In this document: positions 43,289-51,608 of the stretch, piece by piece
Layout: the number at the start of each line of letters is the position of its first letter
Position numbering within the stretch: the stretch's first letter is position 1
Source of the DNA: an uncultured Pseudomonadota bacterium
GTDB taxonomy: Bacteria > Pseudomonadota > Gammaproteobacteria > Steroidobacterales > Woeseiaceae
Assembly (NCBI GenBank): GCA_913055625.1
Contig: CAJXJW010000002.1
Span: 372,001-436,000, forward strand
Direction of reading: 5' to 3'
Length of the DNA: 64,000 nt
Program-made: the position numbers and the translations under genes
The notes under the pieces: generated by a model
Seen by the model: the letters and a program-made list of their open reading frames with translations, nothing else
Databases searched by the model: none
Told to the model about the DNA's origin: nothing

Positions 43289-44536
43289 ATGACGTTCGAT
43301 GTCGAAGCGGTCCGCCGCCGCTTCCCCGCGCTGGCTCGCCGCGACGGCGGCCGCCGCCGCTACTATCTCGACAATCCCGCCGGTACCCAGGTGCCGCAAT
43401 CGGTCGTGGATGCGATGAGCCATTGCCTGCTCGACGCGAACGCGAACCTGGGCGGGACTTTCGAAACCTCGCGCCGCGCGGACGCGATCGCCGCCGGCGC
43501 GCATGCCGCGATGGCCGATCTGCTGAATGCGCCGTCGGCCGACGAAATCGTGTTCGGCCAGAACATGACCACGCTGACGTTTCAGTTCTCGCGTGCGATC
43601 GGGCAGCAGCTCGAGCCCGGTGACGAGATCGTGCTGTCACGCATGGACCACGACGCGAACGTACAGCCGTGGCGGCTCCTGGCTCGCGACCGGGGGCTCG
43701 TCGTCCGCTGGTTCGAATTCGACACGGAGGCGGGTGAGTTCGATCTCGCACGCCTCGACGACGTGCTGACCGGGAAGACGCGGCTCGTCTGCATCGGTGC
43801 CGCGAGCAACCTGCTCGGCACGTTGAACGATGTGCGCGGCATCTGCCGCCGTGCCGCCGAGGCCGGCGCGTGGACCTACGTCGACGCCGTGCAGTCGGTG
43901 CCGCACGTTTCCACGGATGTGCAGGACATCGGTTGCGATTTCCTCGTCTGCTCGGCGTACAAGTTCTTCGGCCCGCACCAGGGCATCCTGTGGGGGCGCC
44001 TCGAGCGGCTGCGGAAGCTCGACGCCTACAAGGTTCGCCCGGCGCCGGATGCGCCGCCGGGACGCTACGAAACGGGCACCCAGAGCCACGAGGGCATGGC
44101 CGGTACCGCGGCCGCGGTCGATTACCTCGCGGAGCTCGCCGGCGCCGGGGCGCCGGCCGATCGGCGCTCGGCGCTCTGCGCCGCCATGGCACGGATGGCC
44201 GACTACGAGCGGGAACTGTCAGCGCGGCTGGTTCGCGGACTCGTGTCGATTCCCGGCGTGACCGTGCACGGTGTCACCGCCGCGGACGGCATGAGCCGGC
44301 GCGTCCCGACCGTCTCGTTCACGCACGTGTCCGCGGATCCGCACGAGGTCGCGAGACGCCTGGGCGATCGCAATTTCTTCGTCTGGAGCGGACACAACTA
44401 CGCACTGGAAGCGGCGCGGGCGCTTGGCATCGACGGGCGGGGCGGCGCGGTGCGGATCGGCCCGGTGCACTACAACACGCTGTCGGAGATCGACGATCTC
44501 CTCAATGCCGTCGAGGACGTGCTCGAAGAAGCGTGA
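43289..44536 (+). CDS. cysteine-desulfurase-like PLP aminotransferase class V
   Basis: The 415-residue fold-type I PLP enzyme has the PLP lysine in CSAYKFFGPHQG, the cofactor aspartate in VDAVQSVPH, and DNPAGTQVPQSVVDAM, GQNMTTLTFQFSRAIGQQ and MDHDANVQPW that mark the cysteine-desulfurase-like/isopenicillin-epimerase-like subfamily. The mobile loop that carries the catalytic cysteine in IscS/SufS has no clear equivalent here, so sulfur transfer from cysteine is not certain. The ATG at 43289 follows the small gene after a short GC-rich space. It might instead be a lyase or selenocysteine-lyase-like enzyme. Confidence 0.82.
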   Translation: MTFDVEAVRRRFPALARRDGGRRRYYLDNPAGTQVPQSVVDAMSHCLLDANANLGGTFETSRRADAIAAGAHAAMADLLNAPSADEIVFGQNMTTLTFQFSRAIGQQLEPGDEIVLSRMDHDANVQPWRLLARDRGLVVRWFEFDTEAGEFDLARLDDVLTGKTRLVCIGAASNLLGTLNDVRGICRRAAEAGAWTYVDAVQSVPHVSTDVQDIGCDFLVCSAYKFFGPHQGILWGRLERLRKLDAYKVRPAPDAPPGRYETGTQSHEGMAGTAAAVDYLAELAGAGAPADRRSALCAAMARMADYERELSARLVRGLVSIPGVTVHGVTAADGMSRRVPTVSFTHVSADPHEVARRLGDRNFFVWSGHNYALEAARALGIDGRGGAVRIGPVHYNTLSEIDDLLNAVEDVLEEA

Positions 44537-44547
44537 GGGCCGGAAAG

Positions 44548-44576
44548 ACAGGAGCCGCCATTGCGGCGGCTCCTGT
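44548..44576 (-). terminator. rho-independent terminator of the 26-codon gene
   Basis: Twelve-base perfect arms ACAGGAGCCGCC and GGCGGCTCCTGT enclose a 5-nt loop. Leftward of it the minus strand reads CTTTCC, a short T-rich run. It follows the stop of the 26-codon frame by about 30 nt and may also stop the convergent cysteine-desulfurase-like gene. Confidence 0.8.
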
Positions 44577-44605
44577 ACTCGGTGAGATTCGTATCGAAAG
44601 CGTGG

Positions 44606-44686
44606 TCAGAGGATAAGGGCAGGGTGCTCCAGTATCCGAATAAGACCGGACCGCTTGCGCGATACCTCGATAATCTCACTAGACAT
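44606..44686 (-). CDS. 26-residue small protein with anti-Shine-Dalgarno-perfect ribosome binding site
   Basis: On the minus strand the ATG at 44686 directly follows the 14 bases AAAGGAGGTGATCC, the exact complement of the 16S rRNA 3' end, with the GGAGG core 6 nt from the start. The frame runs 26 codons (starts MSSEIIEVSRKRSG, ends HPALIL) to a TGA at 44606-44608, then a strong hairpin terminator. Upstream there is a TTGATT (44742-44747)/GATACT (44720-44725) promoter with a 16-bp spacer. Promoter, perfect binding site, short frame and terminator form a complete unit. The peptide is amphipathic with a hydrophobic C-terminus and no signal peptide. I do not recognise it. A small regulatory protein, a modified-peptide precursor or an abundant translation product are all possible; a very strong ribosome site alone could also regulate 30S availability. 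Confidence 0.65.
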   Translation of the reverse strand: MSSEIIEVSRKRSGLIRILEHPALIL

Positions 44687-44719
44687 GGATCACCTCCTTT
44701 CAGTTGTTTGCCCGCGGTC

Positions 44720-44747
44720 AGTATCTCTCGGGACGGGCAAAAATCAA
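44720..44747 (-). promoter_or_regulatory. promoter of the 26-codon gene
   Basis: Read on the minus strand, TTGATT (44747-44742), 16 bp, GATACT (44725-44720); transcription would start near 44712, about 26 nt before the start codon. Each hexamer matches about four of six positions. The remaining 44748-44888 holds the DUF418 upstream region; I see nothing else in it. Confidence 0.5.
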
Positions 44748-44888
44748 GCGGAAATTCCTCACAAAAACATGGGTATGAAACCGACATTTCATGCGCTATT
44801 CTAAGCAGCTCGCCCCGTGTCCCGGGGCTCGGCCCGGAGAACAGGCGCGCCTGAAGCGCCGGCGGGCGCTGCGCAGGGGAGATCCGGA

Positions 44889-46214
44889 ATGCAGGAGCAG
44901 GCACGCGCCGACGGAGGCACGGTAATCGAGCCGGCGCCGGTGCCCGGCGCTGAACGGCTCGCCGGTCTCGACGTGCTGCGCGGCGTCGCGGTGCTCGGCA
45001 TCCTGGTGATGAACATCTACGCATTTGCGATGCCGTTCGCCGCCTACACGAACCCGCTCCTGATGGGCGGCCTGGAGCCTTACAACCTCGGCACCTGGTT
45101 CGTGACGCACGTGTTCTTCGACCAGAAGTTCATGAGCATATTTTCCATGCTGTTCGGCGCGGGCATCGTGCTGATGATGCAGCGTATGGAGTCGCGCGGT
45201 GCGCGCTTCGGGCCGATCTTCTTTCGCCGGCAATTCTGGTTGCTCGTCATCGGACTCGTTCATGCCTACCTGGTGTGGATGGGTGACATCCTGTTCTTCT
45301 ATGCCGTCGTCGGCATGCTCGCGTTCCTGTTCCGGAAGCGTTCGCCCCGTACGTTGCTCATCATCGGCGTGCTGGCGCTCGCGGTCGGGCAGCTGATGGG
45401 CTTCGGCGCCAGCCACGCCATGAACGATCTGCGGAGCCAGGCGGCAGTCATCGAGGCCGGGCAGGGCTCCGGCGAGGCGATCGATACCGAGGCGGAAGAA
45501 ATCCTCGAGCAGTGGCAGGCAACGCGTGAAATGGTGCTGCCGGGACCCGATGAGCTGGCAAACGACCTGGCTGCCTACCGCGGAAGCTACGCGGATTCCG
45601 TCGCGTTCCGTTCGCCGCACCTGCTGATGATGCAGCTGCAGGCGCTGCCGTTCTTCATCGTCTGGCGGGTCGGCGGCCTCATGCTGATCGGCATGGCACT
45701 GATGAAGCTCGGCATCCTCGCCGGCACCCGTGACGCGACGCTGTACGGCCGGATGGCCGTCGCGGGTTACGTGCTCGGGCTGCCGTTGACGGTCTTCAGC
45801 GGCTGGAACGCCTGGCAGCACGGCTTCGACGCGATCTACATGTTCGGTCCCGGCGGCTGGCCGAACTACGTGGGCAGCGTGATCGTGGCGCTCGGTCACA
45901 CCGGCCTCGTGCTGTGGCTCGTCCGTTCCGGCCGTTGCCACGCGGCACTGGCCCGGTTCGGTGCCGTCGGCCGCATGGCCCTGACGAACTACCTCGCGCA
46001 CTCGATCGTCCTGACAGCGGTCTTCTACGGCTACGGCCTGGGCCTCTACGGCCACATCCCGCGCCTCGCGCAGATGGCGTTCGTCGCGGCCGTCATCGGC
46101 GTGCAACTGGCCTTCAGCCCGTGGTGGCTCGCCCGCTACCGGTTCGGCCCGGCCGAGTGGCTCTGGCGATCGCTGACCTACTGGCGGCGTCAGCCAATGC
46201 GGCGAGCCGCCTAG
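44889..46214 (+). CDS. DUF418-type polytopic membrane protein
   Basis: The 441-residue protein has about ten hydrophobic segments. The family marks are seen: GLDVLRGVAVLGILVMNIY (start of the DUF418 region), DQKFMSIFSMLFGAG, FFRRQFWLLVIGLVHAYLVW, GDILFFYAVVGM, and a C-terminal block GRMALTNYLAHSIV and PWWLARYRFGPAEWLWRSLTYW. The ATG at 44889 is preceded by GGGGAGAT. It sits alone on the plus strand with a promoter region after the small-protein gene. DUF418 proteins lack a well-defined function; relation to acyltransferase-3-like or YeiB proteins has been noted. Confidence 0.88.
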   Translation: MQEQARADGGTVIEPAPVPGAERLAGLDVLRGVAVLGILVMNIYAFAMPFAAYTNPLLMGGLEPYNLGTWFVTHVFFDQKFMSIFSMLFGAGIVLMMQRMESRGARFGPIFFRRQFWLLVIGLVHAYLVWMGDILFFYAVVGMLAFLFRKRSPRTLLIIGVLALAVGQLMGFGASHAMNDLRSQAAVIEAGQGSGEAIDTEAEEILEQWQATREMVLPGPDELANDLAAYRGSYADSVAFRSPHLLMMQLQALPFFIVWRVGGLMLIGMALMKLGILAGTRDATLYGRMAVAGYVLGLPLTVFSGWNAWQHGFDAIYMFGPGGWPNYVGSVIVALGHTGLVLWLVRSGRCHAALARFGAVGRMALTNYLAHSIVLTAVFYGYGLGLYGHIPRLAQMAFVAAVIGVQLAFSPWWLARYRFGPAEWLWRSLTYWRRQPMRRAA

Positions 46215-46331
46215 GACGGGCCGAAATTGGCCGATTGGGCGCGGTGCATGTCAGGCTCGGCGTGTATACTCTGGCCCCAGCCAGTCGCGGACGCCGGCCG
46301 CGAACATAATTGATAACGAGAGAGACAATCC

Positions 46332-46775
46332 ATGGCAATCGCAGATCTGAAAAACGTCCTCAAAATCTTCGGCGGCTCCGACATCGACTCGGGCGCCCAG
46401 GATGAGCTGTACAAGGAAGTCCTGTTGATGACGCTGGCGCGCGCAGCCGACGCGGACATCAACATTCAGAATGTCGAAGTGGACCGGATTCGGGAAATCC
46501 TGCAAGAACACACCGGCGAGGAATTCAGCCAGGCGGACATCCGCATCGCGGCGCGCGCCGAGCTGTATGCCGAGGCGAACCTGCGCAAGTACCTCAGCAA
46601 GGTCAACAAGAAGCTGACGCACCGGCAGCGCGGCGAAGTGATCAGCGCGCTTGCCGACGTGATGCGCAGTGACGAGGAAGTCAGCGCGCTCGAAGTCGAT
46701 TTCTTCAACGGCGTTGCGGACGCGCTCGGCGTCACGCCTGCGCAAATCGCGGGGCTGCGCACCGGCGCCGTCTAG
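46332..46775 (+). CDS. TerB-like tellurite-resistance family protein
   Basis: The 147-residue soluble protein is alpha-helical and matches the TerB fold (YKEVLLMTLARAADADINIQNVEVDRI; SDEEVSALEVDFFNGVADALG) with acidic metal-binding-like positions in each half. A good GAGAGA ribosome site precedes the ATG. Members are linked to metal or stress responses but often their role is unknown; this one stands alone without other ter genes. The stop overlaps the EamA transporter stop by 4 nt from the opposite strand. Confidence 0.8.
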   Translation: MAIADLKNVLKIFGGSDIDSGAQDELYKEVLLMTLARAADADINIQNVEVDRIREILQEHTGEEFSQADIRIAARAELYAEANLRKYLSKVNKKLTHRQRGEVISALADVMRSDEEVSALEVDFFNGVADALGVTPAQIAGLRTGAV

Positions 46776-47680
46776 TCTGGCTCCCCCGCCCCCTGGGGTG
46801 GCGGGCGCCGCCAGCGAACTTCCCGGTACACGACGTACAGGCCGGACGCGATGATGATCGCGGCCCCGGCCAGCGTGTGCCCGTCCGGCACTTCTCCCCA
46901 GAATAGGTAGCCTGCGGCGGCGCCGCCGACGAGGGCCGTGTACTCGAACGGTGCGAGGATCGCCGGTGATGCGCGCCGGTAGCCGCCGACGATGCCGATC
47001 CAGGCCAGCACGGAACAAGCGCCGGCGACAAGGAACAGGGTCCACGACGCGGTGTCCGGCGCCACCCACGGATCGTCCGCGATCAGGAGCCCGGACAACA
47101 GCAACGGCCCGACGATGACCCACACGGACAGCGCATAACTGCTCTCGGTGCTGCCGAGATGCCGCGCGGTGATCGCGAGGCACGCGTAGCAGAATGCGGC
47201 CACGAGCACGGCGATCGATGCCGGCGTCACGAGGCCCGCGCCCGGGCGCAGCACGACGAGCACGCCGACGAATCCGGTGGTCACCGCCATCCAGCGGCGC
47301 CAGCCGACGTGCTCGCCCAGGAGTGGCATCGACAACGCCACGACCATCAGGGGCGCCGTGAAGCCCAGCGTCAGTGCATTGACGAGCGGCATGTGCGCCA
47401 GCCCGTAGAAGAAGCCGAACATCGTGAAACAGGACAGCGCGGTGCGCAGCAGGTGCCACCGCCAGCGCTTCGTGGCGAGCTGCCGCCACCCGCCGAATCG
47501 GCGAGCGAGCAGCAGGAACAGCAACAGGCCGACCAGGCTGCGCAGGAACACGAACTGGTCCAGTGAATGGCTGAGCAGGAGCTGCTTCGCGCACAGGTCG
47601 AGCCCCAGGCCCGCGCCGACGCCGAGCAGCAGCCGTGCAATCGCCTTGTCTACCGCGTCGTCCCGGCCAGCCTGAATCAT
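46772..47680 (-). CDS. EamA-family (DMT superfamily) transporter
   Basis: The protein of about 302 residues has ten hydrophobic segments with an internal repeat, the DMT fold. The EamA blocks are visible: VFLRSLVGLLLFLLLARRF, YGLAHMPLVNALTLGFTAPLMVVALS, GFVGVLVVLRPG and, in the second half, LFLVAGACSVLAWIGIVGGYRRASPAILAPFEYTALV (shown in part). It probably exports a small metabolite; the substrate is unknown. The start is placed at the second methionine (47680) since the first six residues of the longer form add no conserved sequence. Confidence 0.85.
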   Translation of the reverse strand: MIQAGRDDAVDKAIARLLLGVGAGLGLDLCAKQLLLSHSLDQFVFLRSLVGLLLFLLLARRFGGWRQLATKRWRWHLLRTALSCFTMFGFFYGLAHMPLVNALTLGFTAPLMVVALSMPLLGEHVGWRRWMAVTTGFVGVLVVLRPGAGLVTPASIAVLVAAFCYACLAITARHLGSTESSYALSVWVIVGPLLLSGLLIADDPWVAPDTASWTLFLVAGACSVLAWIGIVGGYRRASPAILAPFEYTALVGGAAAGYLFWGEVPDGHTLAGAAIIIASGLYVVYREVRWRRPPPQGAGEPD

Positions 47681-47788
47681 TGCTGAACATGATCGCACGC
47701 CATTGTCGGAAAACCCACGGGTTCAGCCGCGATTCATGCGCGGGGGTGTGAAATGACCCTGAAATTCATGCACGAGAAGGGGATCGTC

Positions 47789-48586
47789 ATGCGCCGTAGT
47801 CTCTTCAACACACCACCGGCACTGATCACCGTCGCCGTCCTGGCACTGGCCGCGACCGCGATGCCGCTCGCCGCTGCCGAGCCAGGTGACGACATGCGCG
47901 TGTCGCGCAGCAAGTTCTACGCATCGGACGGCCGCCGCCAGGCGGTGCCCGACAAGGTCGAGCTCTCGGAGGTGCCGAACGGCAGCGAATCGCCGGCCGC
48001 GCAGAAAACCGGCCGTCGCAGCGAGAGCGCAAGCTCCGGCACCCGCCGCACCGAGACGCCGAATACCGACTTCTGGTTCTACACCGCCGACGTCATCCTG
48101 TTCTCGGACGAGGACAACGACGGCTACTACTACGGTATCGACCTGCTGTTCGACGCGGACACGGTCTACGAACAGGCCGACGTCTTCGCCGTGCTCTACC
48201 TGAGTCGCGATGGCGGCCCCTGGATGGAGTACGCCGAGACGGACGTATTCCCGATATTCGGCGCGACCAGCGACGATGACTACGTGATCGTGACCGAACT
48301 GCTCGACGGGTACCCGCGCGGCAGCTACGACCTCCTGATCGAGCTGTACGACACCTGGGACGGTGCCTTCGTCGCCGAGATCGGCCCGGCGGACACGTCG
48401 GCGCTGTCGTTCCTGCCGCTGGAAGACGCGGAGCGCGACAAGCCGCGGGTGGTCGTGGTCGAGCAGGGCGGCGGCGGCGCGGTCGACCTGCTGCAGGTCA
48501 CGCTGCTGGCGCTGTCCCTGGTCCTTGTCAGGCGTCGCCGGCGACCGACGCACGCGGTGGCCGATCGGCAAGGGCGCGCCGGATGA
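47789..48586 (+). CDS. secreted protein with probable GlyGly-CTERM sorting signal
   Basis: The 265-residue protein has a signal peptide (MRRSLFNTPPALITVAVLALAATAMPLAAA), a disordered polar region, a Tyr/Asp-rich domain (NTDFWFYTADVILFSDEDNDGYYYGIDLLFD shown in part; possible calcium site DEDNDGYYYG), and a C-terminus of GGGGAVDLLQVTLLALSLVLVRRRRR. The last segment is a Gly-rich stretch, hydrophobic helix and Arg cluster, the GlyGly-CTERM pattern processed by rhombosortase. The start at 47789 has AAGGGG 6 nt upstream. Its 3' end overlaps the RND pump gene on the opposite strand by 59 nt. Function unknown; surface or secreted location likely. Confidence 0.72.
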   Translation: MRRSLFNTPPALITVAVLALAATAMPLAAAEPGDDMRVSRSKFYASDGRRQAVPDKVELSEVPNGSESPAAQKTGRRSESASSGTRRTETPNTDFWFYTADVILFSDEDNDGYYYGIDLLFDADTVYEQADVFAVLYLSRDGGPWMEYAETDVFPIFGATSDDDYVIVTELLDGYPRGSYDLLIELYDTWDGAFVAEIGPADTSALSFLPLEDAERDKPRVVVVEQGGGGAVDLLQVTLLALSLVLVRRRRRPTHAVADRQGRAG

Positions 48587-51500
48587 CGCGCCGGACCCGT
48601 GCGGCCAGGTTGTCGAAGTAGACGTAGAGCGCCGGCACGACCAGCAGCGAAACGACGGTCGAGAACGCCAGGCCGCCGATGATGGCGCGGGCCATCGGGT
48701 AGTACGGCGGACCGTCACCACCGATCTGCGTCGTGCCCAGCGCCAGCGGTACCAGGCCGACAATGGTCGTAGCCACGGTCATCAGGATGGGGCGCAGCCG
48801 GTCTCGTCCCGCCTGCACGATGGCATCGCGCCGAGTCGCGCCCTGCAGCCGCAGGTTGTTGACGTGATCCACGAGCACGATGCCGTTGTTCACGACCACG
48901 CCGATGAGGATCATGATCCCGATCATCGCCATGAACGAGAACGTCGTCCCGGTCGCGGCGAAGAACAGGAACACGCCGAGGATCGAGAACACGATCGAGC
49001 CCAGGATGATCGAGAACGGCAGCAGCAGCGACTCGAACAGGGCGGCAATGACGAGGTAGATGCACGCGATGCCCAGGAGGAGGTTCATGGTCATCATCGC
49101 CTGCGTCTCGTCGTTGCGCTCGAAGCCGCGGCCGAATTTCCACGTGTAACCCGGCGGCAGGTCGATCTGGCCCATCAGACCCTCGACCCGCGGCCGCACC
49201 GCGTCGAGGCTGGTCCCATCGGCCAGGTTCGCCGACAGGATGACCGACGTCTGCCGGTCGGTCCGCCGGATCGACACCGGGGCCCGCCCGACCGTCAGCC
49301 GGGCGACGGTGCCGAGCGCCACGCGCTCGCCCGCCGGCGTGAACAATGGCAGGTCCGCCAGCTGCTCCAGGCTCTGGCGGTCGTTGTCGCGGAACGCCAG
49401 GCGAACCGCGACTTCGCCGAACTCGCCCCGGAATTCGCGCAGGTTTTCTCCGCGCAGGGCGATGCTCACGGATTGCGCGACGGTCGCGGCATCCAGCCCG
49501 GCGATCGCCGCGCGGTCGCGGTCTACCGAGATCCGTATCTCGCGCTCTCCGGCCTCGCCGTCGGTACGGACCCTGTCCAGCCCTTCGATGGACGACAGCG
49601 CGCGCATCAGCTCGTTGCCAATCTCGTTCAACACCTGCGTCGAGTCGCCGCTGACTTGCAGGCTGAAGCCTTCGCCACCGCCTTGCTGATTCCAGTCGAA
49701 GCTCGGTTTGCCAATCGCGATGGTTGGGAGGTTTTCCATGATGGCTTCGATGATCTCGGGGGTCGGGCGCGTCGCTTCCTCTTCGTCGGTCAGCAGAATC
49801 GTCGACACCGCGAAGCCCTGGTCGTAGTAGCTGTACACAGAGCGGATGTCGAAGGCTTCCTGGTTGTCGTAGAGGTAAGTCTCGATCTGGTCGACGGCAC
49901 TTTCGACCTTCTCCAGCGAGTGCTCGCCCTCGATGTGGTACGGCATGTTGAGCCGTCGCCCCGCGTCCTGCGGGAACATGTCGAACTTCACGAGATTGAG
50001 CGGCAGCGGCATCACGCCGATGGCGCAGATCAGCGCGATGCCGAGCGCGGTCCACCACGGATGCCGTAACTGCCAGCCGAGCGCATTCACGTAGCCGCGC
50101 GTCAGCCGGCCCATGACGGGGCCGTTACCCTGGTTCTTCGGAATCGCGACGCGCGCCGCGAGCATCGGCACCAGCGTCTGCGCGATAGCCAGGGAGGCGA
50201 GGAGCGCGACGACGATGGTGATGGCGACGTGCGTGAGAAACACGGAAATGTCCGATTTCGTGCCGAAGATGATCGGCAGGAACACGATGATCGTCGTCGT
50301 GGTGCCGGCGATGACGGCAAGCCCGACTTCCCGTACCCCGGACAGCGTCGCCGCGGACGGGTTGTCCGGGTCCTCGCTGCGGTGCCGGAAGATGCTCTCG
50401 GTAACCACGACGGCGTTGTCGACGAGCATACCCACCGCGAGCATCAGGCCCATCATCGACAGGATGTTCAATGACAGCCCCGCGAAGTACAACGCGCCCA
50501 GCGTGATCAGGAGTGAGAAGGGCACGGAGGCGACGACGATCAGCGTCGTGGTCACCTGCCGGACGAACAGGTACAGGACGGCGATGGCCAGCAGGCCGCC
50601 GATCAGCCCGGCATCCAGCAGGTCCGACAGCGACTCGCGGACGGATTCGCCCTGGTTGTCGAGCGGGAAGATGTTGATGCCCTGCATCTGCGGCAACTTG
50701 CCGATTTCCTCGACCTCGGCGATGACGCGGTCCGTGACTTCGACGAGGTTTGCGCCCGTCGACTTGCTGACCGCGACGCCGATCGCGTACTTCTTGTCCA
50801 GCCGCCGGCCATAGTTGCGTTCCGGTGTGTGCAGCGAGACCTCGGCAACGTCGCCGAGTCGCAGGCCGCTCTCGTTGATCTGCAGGCCCCGGATCTCGTC
50901 GAGCGAGCGGAACTCGCCGATCGGGCGGATATTCATCCGCTGGCCGTCCGTCGTCACCTGCCCGGCGCTGACGGCGAAATTGCTGCGCGCGAGCAGTGTA
51001 CGCAGCGCGCCAAGGTCGACGCCGTAGGCGGCGATCGCATCTGCGCGCAACAGGATGCGCACCTCGCGGGCGTCCACGCCCTGCAGTTCGACGCGCGAAA
51101 CGCCTTCGAGCCGCTCGAGTCGCCGTTTCAGCAACCGGTCGAGCAACTCGTGGCTGTCCGACAGGTCACGGTCCGACGAGATCCGGAGCTGCAGCACCGG
51201 CTGGTCGGCCAGTGAGCCGGTGAACACGAACACTCGTCGCACGTCATCGGGCAGCAGGTGCCGCACGCTGTCGAGCTTCGCCCGTGCCTCGATACCCTTG
51301 ACGGCCATGCTCTGGTCCCAGTCGAACTCCAGTTCGATCTGCGCCTGGTCCTCGCCGGACGTCGACCGCATCCGCTTGATCCCGGAAAGCGTGGCCAGCG
51401 CTTCCTCGACGGGCCGCGTGATCAGTTGTTCGATTTCCTCCGGTGTCGATCCTTCGTACGGGATATAGATGTAGATTCCCGGCCACTCGATGTCCGGAAA

Positions 51501-51608
51501 CTTTTCCAGGGGGAGCAGCCGGGAAGCCAGCAGACCGACAAGCGACAGGGCAACGAAGACGACGACGGTCGTTACGGGCCGCCGCAGCGCCGTCTCGGTG
51601 TGTTTCAC
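48528..51608 (-). CDS. RND efflux permease, second pump of the four-gene operon
   Basis: The 1026-residue protein has twelve helices and two large periplasmic loops. Recognisable are the first helix (TTVVVFVALSLVGLLASRLL), PSITRPVEEAL-type porter sequence ITRPVEEALATL, SGEDQAQIELEFDW, the TM4 motif MLAVGMLVDNAVVVTESIFR with the proton-relay aspartate, and the repeat of the second half GIVLVDHVNNLR. It begins with a GTG overlapping the upstream pump stop as GTGA. Two pump genes together with two MFP genes suggest a heterotrimeric pump as in MdtBC, or two pumps sharing adaptors. Substrate not known. Confidence 0.92.
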   Translation of the reverse strand: MKHTETALRRPVTTVVVFVALSLVGLLASRLLPLEKFPDIEWPGIYIYIPYEGSTPEEIEQLITRPVEEALATLSGIKRMRSTSGEDQAQIELEFDWDQSMAVKGIEARAKLDSVRHLLPDDVRRVFVFTGSLADQPVLQLRISSDRDLSDSHELLDRLLKRRLERLEGVSRVELQGVDAREVRILLRADAIAAYGVDLGALRTLLARSNFAVSAGQVTTDGQRMNIRPIGEFRSLDEIRGLQINESGLRLGDVAEVSLHTPERNYGRRLDKKYAIGVAVSKSTGANLVEVTDRVIAEVEEIGKLPQMQGINIFPLDNQGESVRESLSDLLDAGLIGGLLAIAVLYLFVRQVTTTLIVVASVPFSLLITLGALYFAGLSLNILSMMGLMLAVGMLVDNAVVVTESIFRHRSEDPDNPSAATLSGVREVGLAVIAGTTTTIIVFLPIIFGTKSDISVFLTHVAITIVVALLASLAIAQTLVPMLAARVAIPKNQGNGPVMGRLTRGYVNALGWQLRHPWWTALGIALICAIGVMPLPLNLVKFDMFPQDAGRRLNMPYHIEGEHSLEKVESAVDQIETYLYDNQEAFDIRSVYSYYDQGFAVSTILLTDEEEATRPTPEIIEAIMENLPTIAIGKPSFDWNQQGGGEGFSLQVSGDSTQVLNEIGNELMRALSSIEGLDRVRTDGEAGEREIRISVDRDRAAIAGLDAATVAQSVSIALRGENLREFRGEFGEVAVRLAFRDNDRQSLEQLADLPLFTPAGERVALGTVARLTVGRAPVSIRRTDRQTSVILSANLADGTSLDAVRPRVEGLMGQIDLPPGYTWKFGRGFERNDETQAMMTMNLLLGIACIYLVIAALFESLLLPFSIILGSIVFSILGVFLFFAATGTTFSFMAMIGIMILIGVVVNNGIVLVDHVNNLRLQGATRRDAIVQAGRDRLRPILMTVATTIVGLVPLALGTTQIGGDGPPYYPMARAIIGGLAFSTVVSLLVVPALYVYFDNLAARVRRVIRRALADRPPRASVAGDA

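Noticed and set aside
48363..50069. 568-codon plus-strand frame over the RND pump gene
   Set aside because: Repetitive Arg/His/Asp-rich product without domains; shadow of the pump on the minus strand.
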